64,000 bases of DNA from a virus, in IMG/VR virus record IMGVR_UViG_3300023276_001086, positions 62,001 through 126,000 of that record; one strand, 5' to 3'. Below the pieces are notes generated by a model that was not told the DNA's origin, did no database searches, and saw only the letters and a list, made by a program, of their open reading frames with translations. Positions 1 through 9,700 of the stretch are shown here, in pieces (positions within the stretch are counted from its first letter, which is position 1; each line of letters opens with the position of its first letter). The position numbers and the translations under genes were made by a program.

Positions 1-877
1 CGTCGCCGATGACGAAATTGGAAAGAGCCATCCCATCTTCAAAAGCCGCCCCAACGGTGCCATGCAAATAATGATGGGTCTCCGGGCTCATCAAAGCGCC
101 ATGCAACTCAGGCATCAGACGCCCGTCGTTGTTCACGGCATCCCACAGGACAAAAGCGACAATCGTGTAGTTCACGATGATGTCGTCGGCCTGCGCGTGC
201 GAGGGACTATTGAGACTCGTCATCGAGCCCTCGCTGTCAATGTAGAACACCCACAGACCCTCGGTGTCTGTGATGGTCTCAGTCAGGTTCCCTGTCTCTG
301 TGTACGGGACACCCTCGAGGTAGTATTTGAAACTCGTCACAGCCGGGGAGACCGTGAGAGTCCTCGTGCCGTCATTCCAAGCCAGGTCTACGTCAGAATG
401 ATCCGCAAATCCGTTCTGATACCAGTCTGCACGAGAGACCCCGTCCGCAGCGGCACTGACAAGAGCCCACACCCAAGGCGCACCAGCCGCAGTCTGCTTG
501 TAGGGCTCGTTCTCATCCTTGACGGTGACAATGGAACCTTGCTTCGGAGTCGTGAAGACCCAAGCCGCCGAATTCCACTGAGCGATCTCACCCTCATGGG
601 ACACAAAGGCCCCGGTCGGAGAACCCCCTACAATGACCCTATAGCCTGTGGATGGGCTGCCGGGTGGCGTGTTGATGCCCTGATCATCAACCGGCCCCTG
701 CCAAACATTCTCACGACTCTCACCAACACCATGGACAACACCATCCTCGAGGATGACGAGGCCCTTGTTCTGGACGTACTGAGTTTGCAGCTCCGTGGCT
801 GGGTTGGAGGACTGCTCCTCCCAGATGACCGCCTCTTCGTAAAGGGGGCCATCATGCGAGTCTGGGGTACGACTCAC
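1..877 (-). CDS. Tail fibre/appendage structural protein, DUF2793-like (runs off left edge)
   Basis: An open minus-strand frame of at least 292 codons begins at a GTG two bases after the stop of the upstream gene and runs off the window, so the C-terminus is missing. Residues about 70-120 read PPGSPSTGYRVIVG, then GEIAQWNSAAWVF and TVKDENEPY. I recognise this as the DUF2793-type repeat of phage tail appendages (proline-rich entry, IVG, W..W, acidic end). The C-terminal part resembles the distal end of phage fibres. The start is supported by a GGGGAAG stretch just upstream. A virion role is inferred from this domain and from the neighbouring fibre-like genes. Other ORFs here are Arg/Ser-rich shadows. 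Confidence 0.7.
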   Translation of the reverse strand, partial: MSRTPDSHDGPLYEEAVIWEEQSSNPATELQTQYVQNKGLVILEDGVVHGVGESRENVWQGPVDDQGINTPPGSPSTGYRVIVGGSPTGAFVSHEGEIAQWNSAAWVFTTPKQGSIVTVKDENEPYKQTAAGAPWVWALVSAAADGVSRADWYQNGFADHSDVDLAWNDGTRTLTVSPAVTSFKYYLEGVPYTETGNLTETITDTEGLWVFYIDSEGSMTSLNSPSHAQADDIIVNYTIVAFVLWDAVNNDGRLMPELHGALMSPETHHYLHGTVGAAFEDGMALSNFVIGD

Positions 878-878
878 T

Positions 879-1430
879 CTACTTCCCCTTGGCCTTCTTG
901 GGGCGCTTCGCAGTTGCCTTCTTGACTGGGGGCTTCGCAGCTGCCTTCTTGACTGGGGGCTTTTCTTGCCGCTGGGCCTTCAACGATGGGCCCGGGTGTG
1001 CATCCGGTACACGCCCGTCCTCCTCTATCGAGGCCTTGAGCGCCTCAAGCTTTGACATCTCAGCCTTGAACACACCGTTGACGTATCCGGTTGCGTCATC
1101 GAGTCCCTTGGCGCGGCCCTCTGACACGTGAGTTGCTATCTCAGCAGCTGTAGCGAGGTTGTCAATCGCACCAACAGCCCGCTTGAGATACCTCTTCGCA
1201 TAGGCAGCGACCTTGAGTGGCTCACCGACATACTCGTCAATGACACCCTCCTCGAGGTCCTTGTCTATGTGAGCCGCAAGCTGACCCACCCGCTGAGCTG
1301 CCAGGATGAAGGCGTCCTTGCCACCCCTGTGGCCGTGGACTTGCGCCCGAGCCTTGTCGCCCATCTCTTCGATGTGGCGACCAAACTCCTCGGCCATAAT
1401 GGTTTTGATCTGCGCCTTAGCCGGGTTCAT
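879..1430 (-). CDS. Lys/Ala/Pro-tailed protein of unknown function in the virion module
   Basis: 183 aa. The first 125 residues look like a helical bundle rich in Ala, Glu and Lys. The last 30 or so residues are an almost pure K/A/P tail containing two copies of a PPVKKA[AT]AK repeat, resembling histone H1 or HU-tail sequences, which suggests nucleic-acid or surface binding. It lies between two fibre-like genes and shares their strand. No known family recognised. It could be a minor virion protein or a DNA-condensing protein; the tail is the only specific clue. Confidence 0.75.
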   Translation of the reverse strand: MNPAKAQIKTIMAEEFGRHIEEMGDKARAQVHGHRGGKDAFILAAQRVGQLAAHIDKDLEEGVIDEYVGEPLKVAAYAKRYLKRAVGAIDNLATAAEIATHVSEGRAKGLDDATGYVNGVFKAEMSKLEALKASIEEDGRVPDAHPGPSLKAQRQEKPPVKKAAAKPPVKKATAKRPKKAKGK

Positions 1431-1472
1431 TGCCCTCTCCTATGTCAGCGGGTGGGCGGGAGCACGGGCTGC

Positions 1473-3032
1473 TTAGCCCCAAACGATCATCGAGATGACA
1501 TCCGGGTTGCTGCCCCCACGATACTTCAGGGCGTACTCGAACTTGAGATCGCCCTCAGCGGCGGTGTCGCCAGGGTAGACATCATTGTTCGCCGCAGCGT
1601 CGACCCCATTCCATTGGAGCTGCCCGTTGACGAAGACGTCCACGTCGGTGAGGAAGGTCACACCGGAATAGTCACCGAGCTGCGCCGAGATGTTGGGCCC
1701 AGTCGCGCCAGTGACATTGGTATTGGCTGCGATGTCGCCAGTGACCGTTGCTACGGTCTTGTCCCGCGTCACAGCACCAACGGCTTGAACGATGGCGTTG
1801 AGAAGGGAAACCTCGCCAAACTGCGCCTCGAAGGCGATCCACTCAGCCGCTGTGTCCGACAGCAACATGCCGTCGCGTGCCCACGTAGCGTCCTCGTTGC
1901 CGTCTGTGAGGATCAGCTCACCGGCACCAACCACACGGAGATCGTCGGAACCAGTTGTCTCGACTGTGCCGCCCGTGACGCCGATGTCGATCTCAGTGGC
2001 CTTCGTGTCGACCTTCACTTCGTTGGCGAAGTCAGTCGTGACCGCATTGACGTCGAAGACATCGACAGTGGTATTGATCTCCACTTCGGACGTCCCACCG
2101 GCAGAGCCCTCAATAACCCGTAGAAGGATGGCCTCGAGGTCGTCTCTGATGGACCAGACAAGCCCGGCGCCCTTGAGGTTGAGAGTCGCATTGGTGGTCA
2201 GATCAACAGCAGCAGTACCTTGGTTGTTGTAGGCAGCTTGGCGGTCAGTGTAGGAGGTACCCGCGTCAGCATAGCCGCCACCCCTCCACTGCCCCTCATT
2301 CATATCGTCGAAAGCCATACGCTCGGTGTAGGCGTAGTCGATGACCTTGCCCTGGATGTAGGCAGCCGCAGCGAGCTCGAGATCATCACCAGTCGAGTTG
2401 ACCACGACGAACGAGAGCTGTGCCCGATTCGCTGTCGTACCCGTGAGTGTCGAGCCGTCCGTGTTGGATTCACTCTGGAGCAACGCCATGATCTCGCGCT
2501 CTGTGGCGTCAACAATCGGATCACGAGTCGCGTTGTCGACGATCTGCACGAGGTTCTTCGGACTGATGGTGGTCGCCCCAGCAACTTCGTCGAGCGCTGC
2601 CGCAGCGAAGCTCGATGAGTAGGCGCAGACTGCACCCTCAGTGGTCACTGCACCGATGGCTGCTGTGGTGTTGGACGGAAGGTCAGCAAGGGCAAGTACC
2701 ACAAAGGCCTGTGCTGCCGGTACCGTGACGTCGACACCGACCATCGACACGTAGTCGAGGAAACGCTTTCGCTCGATGCCGTGAAGATCCGTGTTGAGGT
2801 CGTTGACCCCACGCTGGCTACCGGCGTCAAGAGCCGACGGCGTGTTCAAGTCATCAAACCAGTCCCCGGACTGTCCGTCCAAGAGATTGCTGGCCATGCT
2901 CCGCAGAGAGTTGAGGTCATCCTCAAGACTCGACGTGTTCGTCTCGAAGTTTGCCGCAGAGGGGGTTACGGTATCGTCGTAAGTCCCACTCTTGTGGATC
3001 TGCGTATCTTGATCGAAAATGGACCTACTCAT
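1473..3032 (-). CDS. Large structural protein, probable tail fibre or baseplate appendage
   Basis: 519 aa, acidic, rich in Ala, Thr, Val and Asn with few Lys and Cys, as in beta-rich fibre proteins. The N-terminal 70 residues are polar and could be an attachment segment. A central part contains repeated short DVxVN-like strands, and the C-terminus (VDVFVNGQLQWNG, then FEYALKYRGGSNPDVISM) resembles the 'parameterised' distal domains of phage fibres. The neighbouring 218-aa gene has a related FYNGQ / YVVSESGG ending, which suggests they share a module. Family assignment is by resemblance only. Confidence 0.7.
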   Translation of the reverse strand: MSRSIFDQDTQIHKSGTYDDTVTPSAANFETNTSSLEDDLNSLRSMASNLLDGQSGDWFDDLNTPSALDAGSQRGVNDLNTDLHGIERKRFLDYVSMVGVDVTVPAAQAFVVLALADLPSNTTAAIGAVTTEGAVCAYSSSFAAAALDEVAGATTISPKNLVQIVDNATRDPIVDATEREIMALLQSESNTDGSTLTGTTANRAQLSFVVVNSTGDDLELAAAAYIQGKVIDYAYTERMAFDDMNEGQWRGGGYADAGTSYTDRQAAYNNQGTAAVDLTTNATLNLKGAGLVWSIRDDLEAILLRVIEGSAGGTSEVEINTTVDVFDVNAVTTDFANEVKVDTKATEIDIGVTGGTVETTGSDDLRVVGAGELILTDGNEDATWARDGMLLSDTAAEWIAFEAQFGEVSLLNAIVQAVGAVTRDKTVATVTGDIAANTNVTGATGPNISAQLGDYSGVTFLTDVDVFVNGQLQWNGVDAAANNDVYPGDTAAEGDLKFEYALKYRGGSNPDVISMIVWG

Positions 3033-3049
3033 CGGTTACCCCTTGCTGA

Positions 3050-3706
3050 TCAAATGTCGGGCGCAAAGTCTACAGCCCAGTTCGACCCCGATCTCGGGGT
3101 GAACTCTAACTCTATTGTATCGTACCCAGTACCGGCACCACCAGACTCGGACACGACGTAGTCGCTGCCTGAGCCTTCTTCTAGTTTCTGGCCGTTGTAG
3201 AAGACTTTTTCCGAGCCCACGCCAAGGTGTACGAAGGCCATGGCTGTGGTGAAAATCTTGGGGTCACCTGTGGGGGTGAGGGGCTGGTTGTAGTACCGCC
3301 CACCGGATGTCCCGGTCTCGCCAACGACATCCATGGCCCGGAACAAGAGCTCGTCGTCGTCAGTAGCAACGCCTATCTGCTGCTTCTGACTCCCAGCCCC
3401 TGGGAAGTTGGCGTCCCCAGCGGCGGCCGGCTGACTGTCCGACCCAACGAAGTATGCCTCGCCAGGTGTGAGCCCTGTGTATAGATCAGTGAGCCCCTGG
3501 AACCGCACCCAACAGGCGGTTGGGCTCTGCTTCGACAGAATGACTGCCACTCCTGGCATCTTGTCGCCGTCGGACGGATCCGCCGCGCCTACCCGGTAAC
3601 GTGTGCCACTGAAGACGTCCCTGACGTAGACGATGTCCCCCACAGCATCAGCAGCCAGACAGGCCGCCAGCGCTAGGTTCTCCTGTTTTCGTGGTACGAC
3701 GGCCAT
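3050..3706 (-). CDS. Structural protein, capsid/tail decoration or fibre-like
   Basis: 218 aa. The N-terminal half (to about residue 120) has the pattern of phage head-decoration or fibre-base proteins: a short beta-rich domain with GDIVYVRDV, G[VT]AVIL and YFVGSD. After a Gly-rich linker the C-terminal 90 residues contain VFYNGQKLEEG and YVVSESGGAGTG, a motif often seen at the end of phage fibre proteins. It follows the 141-aa gene with an 11-base gap and precedes the 519-aa fibre-like gene. Probably a virion component; exact part unknown. Confidence 0.65.
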   Translation of the reverse strand: MAVVPRKQENLALAACLAADAVGDIVYVRDVFSGTRYRVGAADPSDGDKMPGVAVILSKQSPTACWVRFQGLTDLYTGLTPGEAYFVGSDSQPAAAGDANFPGAGSQKQQIGVATDDDELLFRAMDVVGETGTSGGRYYNQPLTPTGDPKIFTTAMAFVHLGVGSEKVFYNGQKLEEGSGSDYVVSESGGAGTGYDTIELEFTPRSGSNWAVDFAPDI

Positions 3707-3717
3707 ATCGTACTCGG

Positions 3718-4143
3718 CTAGAAGGCTCCCCGCTTGGCAGCCTCGATATCAGCGAGTCTCGATGCTGCCGGAATGGCAGAACCGAACAAGGCACCCACCG
3801 CGGCAGCCCGACCAAGAGCTCGAGGCCTGAACCCTGCCTTGCGCGCCGCGCCGCCCTCAATCAAGGAGCCAGCAGCCTGTGCCCCGGCACCAACAAGCGC
3901 CCCGACTCCAGCCCGCCTGGCGTACTGCCCGGTGGTGTACTTCTTCCCGGCAAGTCGCTCGACTGCCTTCTCCTTCTCGCTCTGGGACTTAGACTCGCGG
4001 ATCTGCCCCCTGATTTTACGAAGCTCTTTGCGCCGAATACCCTTCGTGCCCAGATTCTTGACGAACTTATGGACGCGGCCCTTGGCACGCGCGTAGGCAC
4101 CCTCCTCAGCAAGCTTCATCATGTATACCTGAACGTTGGTCAT
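3718..4143 (-). CDS. Small basic protein with Gly/Ala-rich hydrophobic stretch
   Basis: 141 aa. The first 75 residues are strongly basic and helical (RAKGRVHKFVKNLGTKGIRRK and following). Residues about 78-130 contain Gly/Ala-rich hydrophobic segments (GVGALVGAGAQAAGSLI and AAAVGALFGSAIPAAS) that could insert in a membrane or pack against it. It sits in the late module between the 77-aa gene and fibre genes. No family recognised. A membrane-active or virion-injected protein is one possibility. Confidence 0.7.
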   Translation of the reverse strand: MTNVQVYMMKLAEEGAYARAKGRVHKFVKNLGTKGIRRKELRKIRGQIRESKSQSEKEKAVERLAGKKYTTGQYARRAGVGALVGAGAQAAGSLIEGGAARKAGFRPRALGRAAAVGALFGSAIPAASRLADIEAAKRGAF

Positions 4144-4150
4144 GGCACCC

Positions 4151-4384
4151 CTACTCTACCAGAAAGGCGTTGATCTCATCCTCGAGCAGCGCAGAGGCAG
4201 TCTCGGTCGTGTAATCCGCCATCCGACCGCCACTGGTACGGCCAGCGAAGACCGACCGCAAGAACGCAGCCTGGCTCTCAAACTCCCCAATTCTACGGTC
4301 AGCCCACTCCGTCACGGCGTTCTCGAGAGCGGTCAGCCGCTCCTCTCTTGTCGTCGTTGTGGTCTCTTCTTCCGCTCCGGCCAT
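4151..4384 (-). CDS. Small acidic coiled-coil protein, unknown
   Basis: 77 aa, begins MAGAEEETTTTT and continues as an amphipathic helix (REERLTALENAVTEWADRR). Its ATG overlaps the end of the sigma-like gene, whose stop shares base 4384, so the two are translationally coupled. A short helical protein in a late module may be an assembly factor, but nothing specific is visible. Confidence 0.65.
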   Translation of the reverse strand: MAGAEEETTTTTREERLTALENAVTEWADRRIGEFESQAAFLRSVFAGRTSGGRMADYTTETASALLEDEINAFLVE

Positions 4385-5154
4385 CAGGAATACCTCATCG
4401 CCTTCTTACCGATACTGGCTTTGATTCTCGACACCTTGGAGGGGGTAAGGTTCATCTTCTTGGCAATCTGACCTGGCTTGAGTTGGGGCTTACCACCCTC
4501 ACCCAGCAGATACTCGTAGACCGTCTGCTCTTGCGGGGCCAAGTCGTACTGGAGAAGCCTAAGTGTCTCCGCTTCCTTGGACGGCTTTAGCTTCGTCATA
4601 CCCCCACCCTGGAACTTCGAGGAGGGAATCTCCTTACGAAGCTCGCTCTCCATGGCCACAACCTGCTTCTGTGGCCACTTCATGTGATCCGCAATCTCGG
4701 TCGATGATGGATCCCTCTGAAGCTTATCGGCCAACAGATCCCGCTCAGTCTGGAACTGGTTGATCTTGTAGATCCTGGTCTCGGATATACGACCCACATT
4801 CTGGTACGTGGCGATGAACCTCTTGCCCTTCTTCAGCTGATGGGTGAGGTGGGTATTGAGTGCGGCCCGTTGGGGGTTGTAGCCCTGCACCGCCCTGATC
4901 GCCTGAATCTGGAACTCGGCATGAACCGCCGGCTTTGGGATGTTGACCCGACCTGAATAGACATTCGACTGCTTACGGATGAGGGGCTCGAGCTGCCTCA
5001 TCAAAGGCTCAAGGTCGTCAGCCTTGCGCCCATTCTGGTCCCACTGCTGCCAGAGCTGGAGATCCTTCTTGGACCTCGCGGTGGCTGCCTCTTTCTCCAG
5101 TGCATCTTCGGAGCCCAGGAACTCCTCGACTGGATTGAGCATCGTCGCCATCAA
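4384..5154 (-). CDS. Sigma-70-family RNA polymerase sigma factor, phage-encoded
   Basis: 256 aa. Residues about 95-150 read like region 2 (YNPQRAALNTHLTHQLKKG, then RISETRIYKINQF). Residues 150-190 resemble region 3 (DKLQRDPSSTEIADHMKWP). The last 50 residues match region 4, with LAPQEQTVYEYLLG followed by GQIAKKMNLTPSKVSRIKAS, a helix-turn-helix. Regions 1.1 and a full 2.4 are not obvious. Phage sigma factors redirect host polymerase to phage promoters, usually late; the gene's place inside the tail module is unusual. It overlaps the helicase gene by four bases. It may read the GGG-N-ATAAG promoter motif proposed for this window (inference). Confidence 0.8.
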   Translation of the reverse strand: MMATMLNPVEEFLGSEDALEKEAATARSKKDLQLWQQWDQNGRKADDLEPLMRQLEPLIRKQSNVYSGRVNIPKPAVHAEFQIQAIRAVQGYNPQRAALNTHLTHQLKKGKRFIATYQNVGRISETRIYKINQFQTERDLLADKLQRDPSSTEIADHMKWPQKQVVAMESELRKEIPSSKFQGGGMTKLKPSKEAETLRLLQYDLAPQEQTVYEYLLGEGGKPQLKPGQIAKKMNLTPSKVSRIKASIGKKAMRYS

Positions 5155-6728
5155 ACACCCTTCCCAGTCTGTGCCATCAATCCAAGCACCTGGTCGTTCA
5201 AACGCTGCTTCTGCGAGGCCGTGTCGTAGAGGACATCCTCCACACCCTTCTTCGGACCAAAGAACCCACGAGGCCTCGAGGCGTAACGCTCAACCTTGAC
5301 CGACCGCTCCTTGGGCGGCAAATGATCATGAGACTTGTAGCGCCGAGCTCGACCAATGACCTGACGCAACCTCTCCTCGTTCCAGTGCGGCTCGAGCACC
5401 TGGACCTGCCGAGTGCCCTTGAGGTCCAAACCCTCGCCGCCAGCACCAGACACGAGCAAGGCCTTCACCTTCCCTGCATTGTAGTCGCGAACGTTCTGGT
5501 CACGGTCCTTCTTCTTCATGTCTCCGCGGAAAGACGTGTGCGAGATACCCTTGTCGGTGAGCTCCTTGGAGTAGTCGTCGAGTGTGCTGAGGTAGTTGGC
5601 GTAGACAACGGCCTTGTGCCGGGGATTGCGACCAGCCTCGGACTTGAGTCGGCCAACGGCGCTCTGAATCTTCGGGGACGCCCCGGGGTCACCATCGCCA
5701 GAGTACTTCTTCTCCGAGCTCGAAATCTGCCGAGTCTGGGCTTGGAACTGATTGATACTCGCAAGGTCTTTGTGGTCCGGTGGTAGCCCCTTCCCCAAAC
5801 GCATACGGGTCATCCACGGGAGCTGCCCCCAGGCTTGGTCGTGCAGAGCAGACTGCCGCCGAGTCATCTTGACGTTGACGCGCTCCTCACTGATTGAGGG
5901 GAACCCATCCTCAGCGTTACCGTGGTAGTCGACCCACCTGTTCAGGACCCTACCAAGCTCCTTCTTATGAACAATCTTCGGATCCTTCGCAGCAAACGGA
6001 TTGATCAACGCAAAGAAGCCCTTGTTCGGCTGCTGAACAAAGCGCTTGCGGAACTCGGTACCCTCCGGAAGCGCCTTCCCGCCAGCTGCAATATTCACCA
6101 GCGGAGCAACGTCCTCCGGCATGTTGTAGACCGGGGATGCCGTGAGCAGCATGCGCTTACTCGCCTTCGACTGACGCAGGAGCTTGTAGCCCTTGGACTG
6201 CGGATTGCGAACTCGATGAGCCTCATCAACAATCAGGAGGTCACCTCGAGGTGGGTTGCCGTCCTTGACCGCCTTCTGGATACTCTCAACCTTGATAGGC
6301 AAGCTACCCTTGACGTGCTTCTTGATCTCCTTCTCATAGTTCTCTCGAAGAGCCGCCGGAACAAGTACGCGAGCTCGCTGCGGACCCAGATCTACTGCGG
6401 CACCGATAGAGCTGAACGTCTTACCCGAACCGGTACCGTGCGCCACCACAAGACCAGGCTGCTTGCGAATCTTATCGACGACCCGCTGCTGGTGAGGAAG
6501 CAGAGTCGACTTCAACTCAGCACCCTCCTTCTTGAACTCATCCCCCTCGCCGCCGGCTAGCCAGGCACCGTACTTCTCTTCAGCGTCGTGAACAGGGTCG
6601 TGGAGAACCTCGCTTGGCGTCTTGGAATGGAGATCTTTGCCCAGCAGGGTGTCCACGCGGTACGGACGCGCGCCCGCACGGGTCTGCATGAAACCACCCA
6701 TCTGCTTACCAACTGCGTCCTTCTCCAT
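5151..6728 (-). CDS. SF2 DEAH-box helicase / SNF2-like ATPase
   Basis: 525 aa with the whole superfamily 2 motif set: Q-like LLPHQQRVV at about 77-85, Walker A AHGTGSGKT at 96-104, DEAH at 168-171, motif III LTASP at 195-199, and a C-terminal lobe with VVYANY, FRGDMKK, LLVSGAGGEGLDL and motif VI RLRQVIGRARRY. The EGLDL and Q..GR.R pattern fits Swi2/Snf2-type double-stranded DNA translocases, as found in many phages. It lies in the tail module right before the sigma gene, so it may act in late transcription, DNA packaging or ejection rather than replication; this is inference. The ATG at 6728 follows a short gap after the 1180-aa gene start region. Confidence 0.9.
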   Translation of the reverse strand: MEKDAVGKQMGGFMQTRAGARPYRVDTLLGKDLHSKTPSEVLHDPVHDAEEKYGAWLAGGEGDEFKKEGAELKSTLLPHQQRVVDKIRKQPGLVVAHGTGSGKTFSSIGAAVDLGPQRARVLVPAALRENYEKEIKKHVKGSLPIKVESIQKAVKDGNPPRGDLLIVDEAHRVRNPQSKGYKLLRQSKASKRMLLTASPVYNMPEDVAPLVNIAAGGKALPEGTEFRKRFVQQPNKGFFALINPFAAKDPKIVHKKELGRVLNRWVDYHGNAEDGFPSISEERVNVKMTRRQSALHDQAWGQLPWMTRMRLGKGLPPDHKDLASINQFQAQTRQISSSEKKYSGDGDPGASPKIQSAVGRLKSEAGRNPRHKAVVYANYLSTLDDYSKELTDKGISHTSFRGDMKKKDRDQNVRDYNAGKVKALLVSGAGGEGLDLKGTRQVQVLEPHWNEERLRQVIGRARRYKSHDHLPPKERSVKVERYASRPRGFFGPKKGVEDVLYDTASQKQRLNDQVLGLMAQTGKGV

Positions 6729-6755
6729 GGGTCCATCCTACTCCGCGCCCAACGC

Positions 6756-9700
6756 TCAACCAAGCTGCCCACGCGAACGATACAGCTCGTCAACGTAAGC
6801 TGCCACCTTCGCGGCCCGAGGAGCCCGCTTATCGATCCGTACCAAATTGTCGTTCCGATTCTGCCCCTCTTCGGACCTTTCCCCCGATGCCGTAGGTATC
6901 CCCAAGATATAACGCACAGGTCTGGCGCCCTCACCCTCTTCCGGCGGTATCAGGTTACGAAGGTTGGCACCATTCTCCCCGTGACCAAACGCCCGACTAT
7001 GGAATCCCTCGACACCACTGTTGACCCTCCCGTTGGCGGGATTGATCTTGAGGTCACGACTACCCAACATGTCGACCATGTCCGCAACTGGGCGCCAGTT
7101 ATACGCTCGGACGAACTCATTGACGTCCATCCCCGACTGGTGCTGGAGCGCACTGTAGGAGCGTACCAACAGATCGACGGCCCGCTCGATAGAGATGGCC
7201 ATCTCCGCGTCCTGAACCGTAGTCCCGTCATCACGAATAGGATCCTGCGGACCTCTTGCACGAGAAGCTGCGTCCGCCGATTGATCTTCGGCGTCTGCTG
7301 TTGGCGTCGCGGAACGCTGACCCATACTGATGACCGTCTGGTCTGTGATGGATCCAGTACCAAAAAACTGATTGTAGGTTCCGCCGATCTGGTCGTTACG
7401 CCACACGTCACTCATCCAAGGCGGCCGCATGAAGTCCTCGATTGGAACATTGACCTCGGCGGTCTCCCCCTCTTGGTCCTCCGTGATGCGGTAAGCCACG
7501 AAGGTCACCATGGTGTCCTCGTCGCCTACCAACGTCACAACCTCCGGACCGTAAGCCTCAGCCTTCTGGGTCAGGCCTACCTCAGCCTCGAGGTCCGTTC
7601 TACGAGGACCACCGCTCCTGAACGTCCCGAACAGAAGATGCTCACCAGTCTGCTGAGTGAGCCGCTCCACTGCCGTGATGGTGCCGTAGTTTGGACCCAT
7701 CTGCCCGATACGTGGTGGATCCTGCTCCGGCGCGGCCACGGTGAGACTATCGGTGCTGTTGGCGTCTGTGCGGCGCCGAATGGTGTAGCGGTTCGCTCCC
7801 AGAAGCTCATCGTTATCCCGGTGAGTTCGGGCGGTCGAGTATGTGTAGGACGTCGACGCACTGCTCTGGTTGATAGAGTGGTTCAGGCCCATGATCAACC
7901 CAATGAACTGAGTCGGAGCCGTCTGCCGTAAGATAGCCCAAGCGTCCAAGGGACCCCAATCCTCCCCGGGTGTAACAGTCCCGTCCTTGTTACGGACCAG
8001 GCCTGGGTAGTTCTGCGAGAAGGCCTCATCGAGAAAACTCACACCGCGCATACCCGACAGCTGTACCTGCTCCACCGTCATGGGAGCGTCGATGAGCAAC
8101 GACGGGAAACCGCACACAGCCCAGGGGTTGAACTTGCCAGAGGCACTCATAGCCCTTGAAGACCAACGGTTCTTGAAGAATTGGAAGTTGGCAGCCCGAC
8201 TCACGTAAGGAACTCGCGCCCCACGGTAGCTCACCTGGCGTGTCCTCGAGGCCACCATGTTGACCTCACTCATCCGCTCAAAGACAGGCACAACTCCGGT
8301 GTAGAGCTCGTGATCCATCAACCTCCCGGCGTAGGCCGCCCGTCGAAGAGTTGCGTTCTCAGCGTCGTCACGACGACTGCGGCTTTGCCTAACTCGAGAG
8401 TTGGTACCAAGAACCTCCACATCGGGAGCGTAGTAGACGCTGTTCAACAACGCATCCGACCCAAAGATCTCATCAGTGACCGTCAGCCGCATTCGAGTCA
8501 CCTCCCGCATGTGCTGACGGGAGAACTGGACCTGATTGTACAGTTCGGGGAAAATCACGTTACAGCGAGGAGGAGAGCACATGAAAATATCTGGTCTGAT
8601 GATCTGGCTGTTGAGCCTGGAAGACTCAATCACCGTCTCGGTGTAGCCCTCACTACGCGTGATGGGGATGGTCGCCTGCCCACCGTGCATTATCCGATGT
8701 GCCTCAGCGAGCTTGGTGAGAGCCACAGTTCTTCTGGCCTGCCCAGCATTTGCAAACCAGTACCGGTAGTTCGCCTCGTGTACCGTCTCTTCCTCGAGAT
8801 TGTCGACACTCGTCCACGTCTGCTCCTGTGTACGTAGCGTGGTAGCGAGAGCCCTGACAGCGACACCGGCTGCGTGCAAAGCGCTGTGTGCCCCCTGGAT
8901 GCTATACCGGGACTGGTACGGTTGTACGCCGATCTTGGTCGCCCGAATGGCATCGGCCAGACTGTTCAGTTGCCCCGACATCCTGCCGACTCTTGGGTTC
9001 AGCGTAGTGTTGACGTAGCTACGCAACGTAGTCATGTGGGCGACTACCTCACCCGAGATCTGCAAACCCCGAGTGGTACTCGTAAAGACCCGCGTAACCG
9101 AGGCGCCAGTCGCCACCCTACGCGTCCTCGCCCGCTCGAAAGAGTCTGCCGACTGATACATCGCAATCGGATTCGGGATCGTATTGTGGAAAATGAACTT
9201 GTTGAGGAGGTTCAGTATTTCCCGGAAACTGGCGATCTTGCCCAGCCTGCCACCGGAACTCCTGGTCCAACGGTTGAACGCCCGACGCGGAAAGAGCCGC
9301 TGACTCGAGGTGTCACTCTCCGATGCAGCAAGCATATCGATCAAATGAAAACGCAACTCGGCCATCGTGAAGAAATCGTTGACCCCACGGAAACCGCGAC
9401 GACTGTTGTACACCCCACCCACCCGCTCGAGCAGATGGACGATCCCCGACAAAAGCCCCGTAAGCTCAGGCCGAGCTCGAGAGCGCCGGTTGACTACATC
9501 AATGATCGTACTGGTGGCGCTGCTGAAGAAAGTATCGAAGAGCGTGGTTCCTGCACCAATGAACTGCGCCGTCCCGTTACCAGTGAGGGAAGAGACGTTG
9601 ACCTGGTACTGGTAGCAGGTATCCCAGTACACCGAGAGATCCAAGCACGAAAGGATGATGGACCGCTGGCTGTCCGACTTGACGAACTGGTAGCCGATAA

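Noticed and set aside
62-2123. Long plus-strand ORFs (287 and 331 codons) over the left end
   Set aside because: They are antisense shadows of the minus-strand fibre genes: no ribosome sites, Arg/Leu/Val-rich composition and no domain.
5922-7931. Long plus-strand ORFs (212 and 447 codons) opposite the helicase and baseplate genes
   Set aside because: Composition is that of reverse-complement shadow, while the minus strand holds intact helicase motifs.
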